Assembly: GCA_013423325.1 (NCBI GenBank)
Contig: BLJB01000004.1
Coordinates: forward strand, 62,001 to 126,000
Length of the DNA: 64,000 nt
DNA from: Usnea hakonensis
Taxonomy: Eukaryota; Ascomycota; Lecanoromycetes; Lecanorales; Parmeliaceae
Direction: 5' to 3'
A program made the translations under genes and the position numbers. The notes under the pieces were generated by a model. It saw only the letters and a list, made by a program, of their open reading frames with translations. It made no database searches and was not told where the DNA came from. Below, one piece after another: positions 49,738 through 60,753 of this stretch (position 1 is the stretch's first letter; every line of letters starts with the position of its first letter).

Positions 49738-50683
49738 ATGCAGTGGGGTCATGATGCTGATGCTAAGGTAACGTCTTTCCTCGGACTCCCTTCACTAGCA
49801 CAGGCTTCGACTTTGCTATTCCTGTTCTTGGGACCTCATTTTGGTAGGGAGGTTTTTCTATGCTAAGCTGACACCTTTGCGGCAGCTATTTATGCATGTC
49901 CTGAAAATCCACGATGTCAAGCTAAACTATGAGGCGCTTGCTCGCGCTATGGGACATGGTTAGTTTCCCAGTTCTCTTTCTCTTACTTTCTGTTTTCTCC
50001 TCATACCTCTTCATTCGGACGATATGCACGAGCGGACGAAAACCCAGCCACTGGGCGCTCTTAGCTGTTTTGTTTTCTGAAAAGACTCTGATCGATATAT
50101 CTGCCCGCCTTCTCATCTCGTCTCTATCTCTACCCCAAACCCTTCACCCATCCTCCCTCACAACAACCATCACCATCAACCAGCCTTCCCTTTTCCTCCT
50201 TCTCCCCTTCCCCCATCCTCTTACCAACTCCAGCAACTAACCACCCTTCCCCCCACAGACGTGACCGCCAAAGCTCTGATGCACCGCATTGGCAAACTCA
50301 AGGCCATGGCCGGCACCAGCCCTTCACCGGCTACCAACAACCAACCCGCCGCTTCTGCCAAGACCACGGGCAATGGTAAAGCCAACGCCAACACCAACGC
50401 CAAGGACAAGAAAAAGAACGACAAGTCTACCACCGCTGCTGGAAAAGCCCCCAAGCGCACTGCCAACGGCAGTGTCAAGAACGCCAACGGTGCTGTCGTC
50501 GCTGCTGGTGGTGGTGGTGGGAACGGAGAAATCGGGTTTACGAAGGATGGTGGGCATCATGATGATGATGAGGAGGAGGAGGAAGAGGAAGGGCGTGCGA
50601 AGCCACTAGGGAAGAAGAGAGCTAAGGTTGAGCTGGCGGCTGGGGAGGATGCTGCTGCTGTCAAAGAGGAAGAGGGTGCTTGA
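49738..50683 (+). CDS. Myb/SANT-like single-domain nuclear protein A
   Basis: Exons are 49738-49767, 49886-49958 and 50259-50683, giving 175 aa. The introns are 118 bp (phase 0) and 300 bp (phase 1). The N-terminal domain (~1-50) follows the pattern shared by five neighbours: an aromatic near the start (MQWG), a leucine-rich first helix (LFMHVLKIH), NYEALARAMG, then a basic recognition-like helix (ALMHRIGKLK). The tail is Ala/Asn/Lys-rich with a poly-Gly and a poly-Asp/Glu stretch, a basic KPLGKKRAKVE segment and a psi-K-x-E motif (VKEE) near the end. I infer a small DNA-binding nuclear protein. Target and role are unknown. Confidence 0.8.
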
Positions 50684-51561
50684 TCTTCTAGTTTTCCTTT
50701 CCTGATCCCCTTGGCATCATCACCCTGGTCGACATGAGCTTCTGAGCTGAAGGTTTAATGCTGGCTTTTGGACAAGGGGGTGGACGTGGTTGGTTAGGAT
50801 TGTGGATGGGTATCATGGATGGTGGATGCATGGATGCATGATGGTACTTGTTCGTAAATCACGAGCGTTTTTAGCTAGCTGGGGTGGGAATACTGCTTAG
50901 GTACGCTAGGTAGCTGATGGTGCCTTACCTAAGGTACTTACTTTATGCCAGATCGATTTTTTGAGAAAATGTTTGATTGATTGATGATGGGGGATTAGTG
51001 TTGTAAGGTATGGTGTGTATGGAAATGCTGTGGAGGAGGGAGCGATGTTGTGTTGTGTTGTGTTGGTGTTTATTTGAGTAGGTGGGTGCTAACTAAGGTC
51101 GTGGGTGTATACTTGCGAAAAGAGTGTTGGATCGAGCTAAGATGGGAGATACTGTCTTCTTTTTACTTGATATATGGACGGTTCGTGATGTTGGGGTGGA
51201 GGGGAAGTATGTTTGGCTCTTGGGGAGGGATGGGAACTATGCTTTGCTTTAGAGGTACTGCTCATGGGGATGGTGGTGTTTGAGGGGAGTCAATGTTCAT
51301 TCATTGCGCTCCTCCGAGCTGACTCTTAAGCCCCGAGGGACCTCTCGTCTCTCTGCCGCTTTTGCTTAAGGACGACGACGATAGGGGGTCAGAGACACAT
51401 AATGAGTGAAGGACATCTTTCCTCTCTAATATGCTAGTTGTGTGGAAATGATAGAAAGGTTCACAGAGGAAAAGTAGACCGCCCCTTCTAATTTCCTTCG
51501 ATCTCTCCAAGGATCCCTCAACTCCCCTCAACCTCCCTCAAAATCCCTCCATCTACCTTCC
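50684..51561. other. Intergenic, convergent 3' region
   Basis: This region lies between the 3' ends of Myb-like genes A and B. It contains GGTACCTTA-like words near 50900-50945 and a TGTGTTG run near 51045-51065. No gene is seen. Confidence 0.5.
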
Positions 51562-52344
51562 CTAAGCATAATCATCAACATGATTAGCAAAATTGCTTCC
51601 ACCAGCCGTCTCCTCACTGTCAAACATGCCATTTTCTTCCTCCTCGGCTTTCACCTTGATGAGCTCTTTGCTGTTAGCCTTGCCCTTGGCGTTGAGCTTC
51701 GGCTTTTTCTGCGGCGTTTCCTCGTCGGAAGCGTCGGAGGCGTTATTGGAGGAGCGGAATGTGCTTGCTTCGGAGTCGTCGCTGTGGTTGTTAGTGCTGG
51801 ATGTGGGTACACAGTGTGTGGGTGATGGGGGAGGGGGATGTACTCGTCGCTCATGCGCTCGTTACGCTTGCGCTTGCTTGTGCTGGCTTTGGTCCCGTTT
51901 GTCTTGTTGGGAGCAGGCTTTTTCGTAACGCGGGCCGTGGGCTTTTTGCGTGGTGTGCTGGGGTTCGAGGCTGCAGATGGAACGGCGAAGTGAGAGGCGG
52001 TACCGGATGCTTTGGCTTTTTCACGGATTTTTGAGATGCGTTCTGAGACTGCGCGGGGGGTAGGACGCTCGACACCGGCAGCTTGAGTCATATGTTTCTT
52101 AGTATGGAGATGGTGAGGAGTCATGGGAGTGGGACTTACGCCATCTCGCAGCTATTTCAGCGTATTTGGGGGAGACTTCGGAGGTCTCGAGGATCTTGAG
52201 GAGGAGCTTTAGATGATGTGTTAGTTTGATCATGGACATCATTTTGAGGATGTGAGTTGAGGGGAAATGGATAATGTGATGATTGCGGAGGAAGTTGGGG
52301 GATCTTACAATCTGGTCAATTTCAGGAGTCCACTTGACAGGCAT
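51562..52344 (-). CDS. Myb/SANT-like single-domain nuclear protein B
   Basis: Minus-strand exons are 52344-52309, 52206-52140, 52081-51844 and 51781-51562, giving 186 aa. The introns are 102 bp (phase 0), 58 bp (phase 1) and 62 bp (phase 2). The domain reads MPVKWTPEIDQI, LLLKILETSEV, KYAEIAARW, then RPTPRAVSERISKIREK, the clearest Myb/SANT-like match of the group. The tail is Ser/Thr/Lys-rich with a basic SKRKRNER segment, an acidic SDDDDSE segment across the last intron, and VKAE followed by Glu residues (a SUMO-consensus type motif). Reading through the last intron would give a different, arginine-rich C-terminus, so the splice is important. Confidence 0.85.
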
Positions 52345-54034
52345 TTTGGCTGCTGGATTCTTGGATGATATGATTTTTGTAGAAAGTTTGAGATTAAGAA
52401 CGGAAAAGCTTTTTCGTGATCCAGGGATCTGTGTCGAGAAAGATAGATAAGAGGATGTTGAGTGGAAGGGAGGTGTGTAGAGAGGAAGAGAGTGGCAAGA
52501 AGAAGAGGTAAGATAAAGAGATTGGGCGCTACACTCGGAGCATGTGAAGTTGGAGGAAGTTCTTACGCTAGCAAAGTGAAGATGACATTGCAACTAGCAA
52601 AAGTGATGATAAGGTATTCATTGCTGGTTACATGAAAATGGGAGGGAGAGGGAAAGGGAAAGGGATTTCGCGCAGAGTGCAGCAAGTCTTGGAGATTGAT
52701 AAGACTTTCAAGGATGCCTTAGCAAAAGACCCACGACGCTTTCTGAAACGAACGCCTGCAGGGGTTACTGAACAGCCTGGGAAATGTGATAGCATCTCAT
52801 CCCTATGATGTTGAATGATGAGAGATGAGACGTCGTTTATGCCAAGCTCAAGCTCAGCAATTTTCTCCGCTAAGGCAGCTAAACTTGCGCCCGGACCCCG
52901 AATTTAGCAGGGAAAAGTGGGTCCTTTACGCTAGAATCGACTGGGTAAATTGGTTTGACATCCTCCCCGTAGTGCTTTATAGACTACTGCATATATGAGT
53001 CACTTATACCGAGCACCGAAGGTACAGTCCCCATTCGAGGTCTGCAAATTGTCCAATGGACAATGCAGGAGGCTCTTTCTGAATAGCCGAGGGAGCCATC
53101 TAGATTTGTATGCGCTTCAGATTTATAGCATAGGTACTATACATTGGGCTACCTTTGATTTGGGCAGATGCTCGCTAAGAGCTAGCAACAAGTAAAGTAT
53201 CCAATGCATTCTATGATTAGGTAGGTAAAGTAAGTAGGTTGTTGAAATTAGGTGGTTGGATTGCCAGCCTTCTCTTGGCAGTTGTCCCCCAGCCACCCGA
53301 AATAGTATGATAAATAGGACAGCTCCAGGGGAGCTTCTGGAAATCAATTTTATCCTTCCTAAATACTCTCAATCTGAACATCTACTTCCATATCCACTCA
53401 TTTCAATATAGGTAAGGTATGCAGGAATCGATTTTCAGACTAAGGCTGCTGAGAACCTCAAAGATATCAATCACGACATCTCTCCAAAGAATGCGTATCA
53501 TGGCGATGAGCTCCTCCAAGATAGTTACGGCTTCGAAGACCACATGAAATGATAGGTTGACTTTCGACAAAATCTACTTCCATCTTGTAGAAATTGAAAA
53601 GTGGAATGAAATCACTACAACTTTTATTACCAGCCACAAGCTTTCTTCTTTTGTCAACTTTCAACTCTCCTTTTCCCTCTCACACTCATTTCTTTAACTC
53701 CAACAACTTTTCGGCATCTCACTCCACAATCCTTCTTCTTTGCTACAGCTCATAATCTCTTACTCTTTGGAAAACCATCTTCTAACAATCATCTTCGTGT
53801 CATTTCTGTCACAGTATCAAAGTAAGTTCATTCCACATTTCAGCTCCACTGGAGGCCTGTAAGCAATACGCTTCCTCTCTTTCTAACTGAGATTTCCCGC
53901 TATTCTACATGAATCTTTCCATCACTTGCCCACCATCTGCCACGCTCCTATGAACAACCATCTCTTTTTAACCGCGCTTTACCCTATTGAGATTTGATAT
54001 TTGGCTTACAAAAAAATTGGGGCAGCTCGTCAAA
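52345..54034. other. Intergenic between divergent Myb-like genes B and C
   Basis: About 1.7 kb form the shared upstream region of two divergent genes. The right end (53640-54000) is CT-rich leader-like sequence. A leader intron for gene C is possible. No other gene is seen. Confidence 0.5.
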
Positions 54035-54886
54035 ATGGTGCAAGGAATGCCAGCAGTTGATTGGAAGAATGCCGACAACAACACGAAGCTCTTCGCCGCA
54101 GTCCTCGCTTCCTGTGGGACCCCCAATAATAGCAAGATCGCCGAAGTCTTCGGTGCGTGTACCCTAATTATCATGGCCTATCTTGCTGAGCTTCAATCAC
54201 ACCAAGGCGCTTGGCCTCAGACTCAGCCATACCAATTATCAAGACCGTAAGATTTTGCTAACTCATTTCCTATACAGGTCCCCATGTTCCTGGAAGCGCC
54301 ATTTCGTATCGCCTTAATGTCATCCGCAAAGAAGGGGCTGCCATGGGCATTATTGCTGGCGCTGGCTCCTTTACTACTTCCACCAAGACGAATGGCTCAA
54401 GAAAGCGAGCTACTCCTGCTACGAAACAGAACAAGCTGAAAGGCAAAGGCCGTAAGCTGGGAGGCTTTTTGAACGATGGTCAGAGGTGAGTAGCGGGTTT
54501 TTGTAGTGTCTATGTCTTATACTGACTCTTATAGCGATGATACGGAGCCTGCGGTGGACGGTGACAGCGAGGGGATGGTGAGCCCTGCGGAGACCGAGAA
54601 CGAGAAAGCATCGACTAGCCCTGCGCCCAAACGTCAAAAGATCCTCGCCGGCCGTGTCACCAAACGTGCCTCTCAACGCAAAGGCCAGAAAATGGACTAC
54701 AAGAAGCTCGACGATCCCTTCGTCACAATGGCCAACGCAGAAGACGACGATGGAAAGAACGTCTTTGGCGACCCCAGTGCGACCGACAGTGAAGACACCT
54801 ACCCGACGGATGGGTCCTTCAAGGACAAGGAGGTTGGGGGAGATGTCGAAGGAAAAGTTGCTGTCAAGATGGAGGAGACTTATTAG
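54035..54886 (+). CDS. Myb/SANT-like single-domain nuclear protein C
   Basis: Exons are 54035-54152, 54278-54485 and 54535-54886, giving 225 aa. The introns are 125 bp (phase 1, inside the domain) and 49 bp (phase 2, in the tail). The domain shows VDWKNADNNTKLFAAVL, NSKIAEVFG, then GSAISYRLNVIRKE, matching the neighbours' pattern. The tail is basic near the middle (SRKRATPATKQNKLKGKGRK), then acidic (DTEPAVDGDSEG), and contains KRQKILAGRVTKRAS. The last residues carry VKME, a psi-K-x-E motif. Two ATGs (codons 1 and 5) are possible starts; MPAVDW at codon 5 resembles the MPVxW starts of genes B, D and E. Confidence 0.82.
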
Positions 54887-56054
54887 GTGGTTGTGGCAGC
54901 TGCGGGGATAGGTATGGTGACTTCATAGTCCTACATATCAGCGAGGATTGTTGCCGAGGGACGATCGGATACGGCGTCGGCCAGGGTGGCAGAATCTTTC
55001 TCATAGCACTACGTGATATAACGTTTGATGATTAATTCCCATAACAAGTCAGAAAAATGGCAAAGTCGATGCACAGACCTTCTCTCAGACTCGTTCAGCG
55101 GAATGAAATTGCCATGTCACCACCATACTAATAACAATACTTTATGAATGCCTTTGGTCATTGGCGCAAAGACCAGCGCGTAGAGTGCTTGCAGCTTGCA
55201 GCTGCACCTGCCTTCCGCGGTTTCACGCGTTTGAGAATCCCTGCTTGTCCACTCAGCTAGATAATGCACAGCGACCAAGGAGAGCGACCATCAACTCGAC
55301 AGCAGACTTATTGAACTCGAAACCATCTAGCTAGTCGTAGAATTATGTAGCAATGATGCTGCTACGTTAGGGATCTGCTCCCCTAAAAGTCTGCTCGTGC
55401 AAGGATCTATTGCGCTATTACATTTTACCTTAGTTGATGCATCAGAGAGCTGGGATGAATCTCTTTCAGTGGTAGTGTGGAAAGCTGTGCTGGCTTGTGA
55501 TAGGAGAGGTATCTTTACATTATACTTTTGAGTCTTGTCTTGGAAAGAATGGCATTTGTGGACCTTTGTGCTCATCTACAGACTACAAGCATCCAGGTGC
55601 ACCTTTAGCTTTAGAGACAGATATCGTTACAGTCTCCCTACAACCTACCTTCAAGCTTCTTGCCCCTAGACGCTAACAGACACTAAGTTAAAGTAATTTA
55701 AGGCCTTTGTCTCGTCTCAGTCTTCTTCTATGTCTTCAACAACCACCATCACCATGCTCCACTCTATCTCATCATAAGCTATATCAATATTGTAAGTACA
55801 GCCCATCCATTCTTACTACCCCTTATTCTACTCTACCTTTGTCTTTCTAGACTATAGTGTTTTGAACATCTGGAAAGAAGTACCGCATTCAAAATCTCAT
55901 TCGGGTACTAAAACTTGAAGTGCTCACTTTTACACAGATCTTCACAGCTTCTTTGTTTTCAACCACACCCTGAATCTTAGTATCGACTTCGACCCCAGAT
56001 TCAACAACAGCTTGCAACACTCAAATTAGGTATCGCTACATCTATCAAATCAAC
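54887..56054. other. Intergenic, promoter side of Myb-like gene D
   Basis: About 1.2 kb contain no supported gene. Sequence from about 55690 to 56050 is pyrimidine-rich, as in other leaders of this array. Confidence 0.5.
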
Positions 56055-56948
56055 ATGCCTGTGAACTGGAAGGATCCCAAAGCTTTCACCCGCCTCTTGG
56101 CCGCTCTGGTCGCTGCACAAGACATGAAGGTATGCCTCCCGTCTTGCTTGGTTCTAGGTCATCTGCTTCGGTCATACCTGCTACGAATGGATGTAGTTCA
56201 CATCTTTGATTGTACTGCTCTATGGTCTCCCTGTTTTCGTTCTCGTTTCCGCATGTCTCTGTCACCGCACCTTCTCTCTTAGCCTGTTTGATGAGCCTCT
56301 TCCAGGAGTAATACTGACTTCGAATCCCTAGCTCAACTATCACAAAATCGCATCAATGTACGGCAATGGTAGGTGTCCACCCCCAAGCACGCTTCAAGCG
56401 TCACAACCCACCCCTTACATCTCACTCTCCTCTATTACCCTGACTAAGAACCCACAGGTGCAACCTACGACTCCATTGAAGGCCGATTCCGCATCATCAG
56501 AACCGAAGCCGCAGCCCTGAAAGCCGAAGTTGACTCTGGCGAGCGTTCCGAAGCCCCCGCCCGCGGCACTACTCTCTCTACGCCTCGGAAACCAAGGTCC
56601 ACAGCCAATACGCCCAAGAAGAACAAGACCGTCGGCGGCCGCGTGAGTAAGAGCGCCACTGGCACTCCCAGCAAGAAACGCGTGAAAGAAATCAAGGAGG
56701 AGTTGGAAGAGATGTAAGTTATATCCATCTATCACTCTCACACTACTTGTCTGATAAAGCTTGTTTATAGCAGCAGCGCAAGCTTCCTCGGTCACGACGA
56801 TGAAATTTTCCCAGCGCTCGACTTCGAGAACTCGAAAGCAGGTGTCGAGGGTACTGACCCGACTGAACTATTTTCCGACACCCATTTCGCGGTGATGAGG
56901 GATATGGACTCCGCGGCGGATGCGAGTATGGACTTTGAAGCCGTTTGA
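56055..56948 (+). CDS. Myb/SANT-like single-domain nuclear protein D
   Basis: Exons are 56055-56129, 56332-56368, 56458-56713 and 56771-56948, giving 181 aa. The introns are 202 bp (phase 0), 89 bp (phase 1) and 57 bp (phase 2); the second exon is only 37 bp. The domain reads MPVNWKDPKAFTRLLAALV, LNYHKIASMYGNG, then DSIEGRFRIIRTEAAAL. A basic Thr/Lys-rich linker (TPKKNKTVGGRVSKS) follows, with an IKEE psi-K-x-E motif, and then an acidic C-terminus. An alternative 3-bp shift of the last acceptor (CAG repeat) would remove one Ser. Confidence 0.83.
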
Positions 56949-57996
56949 GCTTTAGACCATGGATGGATGGCTGGCAATCAGCAACGCTTGGATGCTATCG
57001 TGCTTTTTCAAGATGGTGCACGCACATGACTGGTTCTTACACGGTGGTGCCACTGCTACGGTGCGTCGCCAGCATTGGTCTCTCAAGACGGCCATTTCTT
57101 TATGCTCGACCAATACGATCTGCGATGCTTAGTCCGAGGGAGGAAACGCAATTCTGTATAGTGGTAATAACGCGGACGATTAGGCAATGTCTGTTCGATG
57201 AGTACTTTACATAGTTCTACAGCATATGTATTTCTCATGCACACCCGTAGCCTTCCTTCTCCTCTTCCCACCCCTCACTCCCTTTCCAATTATAACTTAC
57301 CCTCCTCTCTATCTACCCCACCGCCATTACCCCAACGTCATCAATGAATCAATCAACTATCCACCAAAACAACCAATTAATCAACTGAATAATTCTGGCA
57401 TATGCTTTTCCATTGTATATTATTTCTATTTGTTTTGTGTTTCTTTGCTAGTTTGTTAGGTTTAGGTTCGGGGGGTTGTGGGCGATGGGGAGGAGTGAGG
57501 GGTGGAGGGTATGGGTGGATGGTATGTATGCTTGGGGGAGGGAAGGGTGGGAAGGGAGAGGGAGAGGGAGAGGGAGAGGGAGAGGGACAATATTTGGGGA
57601 GGGAACATTGAGAAGGGAGGGATATTGTGGGAGTGGGGGGGAACAGACACTGGAGGCAGGCAGACCAACCCCCCTTTCCCCCTCGCCACCAACACAATAA
57701 ACTGTCCTTAAGGTCCGTATCAGTGCTCCAACGACACAGCCAACAGCCTCGCAGACACTCTGACTATTGGAAAAGAAACTTTCTTTGGTCGCGAGTTTCT
57801 AATGCTTTATCTGCGTCCTAGCTAGAGTAACTAAACAATTCGCTTCGCAGGACTGATTTGCTCCCCTCCCTCCCTCATGCACGCGAAGAAGAAGAAATCT
57901 GAATGGAGAAGTTGTGATCGCTGAGGGCATGACTGTTGAGAAAAAAAGGCGGGCGGGCGGATATATGTGCCCATCGCCATAAATCAACCCAGTCGC
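56949..57996. other. Intergenic, convergent 3' region with G/A microsatellite
   Basis: This region separates the 3' ends of Myb-like genes D and E. A GGGAGA tandem run of about six units lies at 57552-57587. The flanking G/T-rich and C/T-rich stretches give long open frames on both strands that are not genes. Confidence 0.6.
57552..57587 (+). repeat. (GGGAGA)n microsatellite
   Basis: About six near-perfect 6-bp units occur within a purine-rich stretch between convergent genes. Confidence 0.85.
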
Positions 57997-58749
57997 CTAA
58001 ATGGCATCGTCGTAAAGACTGCAACAGTTCTCGATGTCAGTATCCGAGTTAGATGTCGAAGGGTTGAAAGGAAGGGAGGAGATGACACAAGGTACGTACT
58101 CATCGCGCTCGAGATCAATACCTCCTCCTTCCGCGCCCGCGTCCTCGGCTTTGAAAACTTCGCCGCTGAGGACGGTGCCGTCGTTGTTGTTTTCCTTCTT
58201 CATTTTCTTTTTGGAGGAAGTGGGTTTGGAGCGCGGGCCGAAGAGGGAGGGGGCTTCGTCGTCGTCGGAGTGGGTGTGGGCGTCTTTGGTGGCTTTGCGT
58301 TTGAGGGATTTGGTGGTGGAGGTGGGTTTGGTGGGTTTGGTGGTTTTGGTGGTTTTGGTGGGGGTGTTGGTGGGGGTGGGGCCGCCGTCGGTGGAGGATT
58401 TGAGGGTACGTTTGATTCCTTGGTATTTCTGGCTGGGTGGTGTTAGTGGGTTACTTGGGATGGTGGAAGGGATGTGGAGGTGGAATTGGGAGGTGAGACT
58501 TGGATGCGGGGTTGAGTATCTGAGTTGGGGAGGCAGAACGACTGTAAGGTAGTCATAGCGTAGTGGGGTACAAGGATACAAATGCGAATGGGTGATGAGT
58601 AGAGCTTACCGACAGGCTTCCCCTGTATAAGTCCCCCCCATAGCTGTAGCGATGCGTGCCCAAACAGCGTTTGGGACGGACGGGTTGCTGACTGCAATCA
58701 CTTCAAGAAGCAATTTCTTTTCACTGGCGTCACTCCATGTGGCCGGCAT
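57997..58749 (-). CDS. Myb/SANT-like single-domain nuclear protein E
   Basis: Minus-strand exons are 58749-58610, 58432-58100 and 58018-57997, giving 164 aa. The introns are 177 bp (phase 2) and 81 bp (phase 2). The domain is nearly all in exon 1: MPATWSDASEKKLLLEVI, VWARIATAMGGTY, TGEACRQKYQGIKRTLK. The acceptor was chosen at CACCCAG so that CRQKYQ stays in frame; the CAG four bases further would shift it. A Thr/Lys/Pro repeat-like linker (TKTTKTTKPTKPT) follows, then basic KKKMKKE, an FKAE psi-K-x-E motif, and a final 22-bp exon encoding LYDDAI. Confidence 0.82.
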
Positions 58750-59689
58750 CTTGAAGACTGAGGTGATAGTGAGAAGGATATTTGAAGGAGCTTGTATTCT
58801 GTTTTTGGTTGATGTAAGGAATTATCAAGGAAAGAAGAGACTCTTGAGATTGTTGAAAGAGAAGTATGCTGGAGTTGAAGATGATGAAAGTGTAACGAGG
58901 TGGATGAGAAGTCAGGGGTTTAAGTAGCTGTCGATCATCGAGGGAGTGAATCTGTAATTGAAAATAATTTGACTCGGCTTTTCTTGCAACTTCTGCAAGT
59001 ATTCATAAGTTCGTATCCACAGATCCATCTTCATAATTCTATCTTCACGAGTACTTGTGATCTACGAATAAAGTGCAATGGTGGAAAGATCTGTCACCAT
59101 CGACCTTATGGCGATTGATCCATCGCGAGAGATTCTTTGGCAATCCTCGTTCTGAATCGGCATTGCAGCCAGCGTATGTCCCTTCGCTCTGCGGCATTGC
59201 AATGGGTGTATTTATTCGTATATGCAAGCCTTCAGTTGGACGGCTCTGAGTCATACCACTTCATCCCAGAGAAAGCATCACGAGCTTCTTCCTGGAAAAA
59301 GGAATGACGAGAAGGATCTGGTCGTGTTTGCTTTCTACGCACTAGTGACTTCGCAGGAATCTCCATTTGATGCAAGAAACCGACGAACAAAGCTCTAGGC
59401 CTCCAGCATAGCGAAACAAGGAATACCTTTCATGCCGCTTTGCGTAACAAGAGAGGTTCCCGTTGTTAATTTGTGCATGCTAACGTTAGTGTTCAGCAGG
59501 CTCACCTATTTCTAGGTTCCATCACTCCATTTCACTCTCATCATTCTCGTCCAACAGGCTTCCCCTACAAGAATCATACCACGCACGGTGCACTTGTTCT
59601 TGAACCCCAATTCAGCAAGAGAACACCACCCACAACATCTTCACATCCATCTTCTTCCTATCCAACAACCTTCAAATTTAGATCCTAGA
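58750..59689. other. Intergenic between divergent Myb-like genes E and F
   Basis: About 940 bp form the shared upstream region of two divergent genes. Sequence just before 59690 is CA/CT-rich and leader-like. No gene is seen. Confidence 0.5.
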
Positions 59690-60354
59690 ATGGCGAGTCT
59701 AAGGAGAACCCGCACTATGCCGACTGATGGAGCCATATCGAAATTCCTCTATGTTATCATGAAACAGCTAGACCTGAAATCGGTTTGCCTTTCTTCTGCA
59801 TCATGCCATGAACACTAAACTTACTCAACTTATAGATCGACTGGCAGCAGGTAGCTGATCAGATGGACATAACCAACGGTCACGCCGCCCGCATGCGTTA
59901 CTCTCGCTTCAAGCAGCAGATGGAGGGTGTTGCGCCAGTTCAACGAAAAGCCAAAACCGCCGTCCCACGTCAGAAGAAATCCAAGCCCGTGAAACCCGAC
60001 AAGAAGGATAAGAGACAACCAGAAGAGCACCAAGGGGAGATCTTCAAGGTCGAGAAAGAGGAAGATGTGGACGCGATGCCGGGCGTAGAGCGCATTGTCA
60101 AGGAGGAGCCTTCTGTCAAGCTGGAGCCGGTGATCAAGGCAGAAATTGGTGGAGAGGAGGACGGAACGTGGTCCCCGGATGAAAGCGCAGATGCTGTAGC
60201 GCTGCAGCAGATGTCTCTGGAACAAGCAGCTTTTCTGGACCATACCTACATGCAGCCGTATCCCGCAGTGGAAGAAACACACCAAGAACTGCCAGAATTT
60301 GTTCAAGTAAAGCCAGAGCCAATTGTCAAGATGGAGCCTCTTTGGGAGAATTGA
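59690..60354 (+). CDS. Myb/SANT-like single-domain nuclear protein F with many SUMO-type motifs
   Basis: Exons are 59690-59782 and 59836-60354, giving 203 aa. The 53-bp intron is phase 0 and lies where gene D has its first intron (KS before IDW; K before LNY in D). The donor GTTTGC is weak. The domain reads GAISKFLYVIMKQLDLK, IDWQQVADQMDI, then HAARMRYSRFKQQME, typical of the ascomycete Myb-like family. The tail first carries a Lys-rich stretch (RQKKSKPVKPDKKDKR) and then at least six psi-K-x-E motifs: FKVE, VKEE, VKLE, IKAE, VKPE and VKME. These suggest a poly-SUMOylated or SUMO-binding regulator (inference). Confidence 0.83.
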
Positions 60355-60753
60355 GTCATGATGATGCTCTTGTCAATCCATATAGATTAGTACCCTACAA
60401 TGGACACAGTGTAGAAGAATCAAAAATGAACTAGCGCGTTTTCTCACTAGTCCCGCATTTTCCACAATAGCGCTACTTTCCACAAGCTCGAGCCAAAATT
60501 CCACAAAAATCTTTTTTTTATATGTGTCTCAGACGTACGACAAGACAAGTAAATGTCATGAGCAACCTCAAAGCACTCTAAAAATCGACCGACAGCATCT
60601 CTCGACATTCCGAAACATTAGAGCCGCATAAGCACACACCCCTCATATCAGCAACACCCAAACGCATTCGACATCACGACCATAGGAACGGAGCTTCTTT
60701 TCGGCAACAAACCTTCTCATCGATACTCCCTCCCATCAATCTCGTCCTCCACA
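60355..60753. other. Intergenic, leader of the next gene
   Basis: About 400 bp between two same-strand genes. Its right part is CA-rich and leader-like. Nothing else is seen. Confidence 0.45.

Noticed and set aside
51651..52124. Unspliced 157-aa reading of Myb-like gene B with an Arg-rich end
   Set aside because: It ignores the 62-bp intron (GTACAT donor, AACCACAG acceptor). Splicing gives an acidic tail and stop like those of the paralogues.
57377..57711. Overlapping open frames around the GGGAGA repeat
   Set aside because: Low-complexity translations on both strands between two convergent, well-supported genes.
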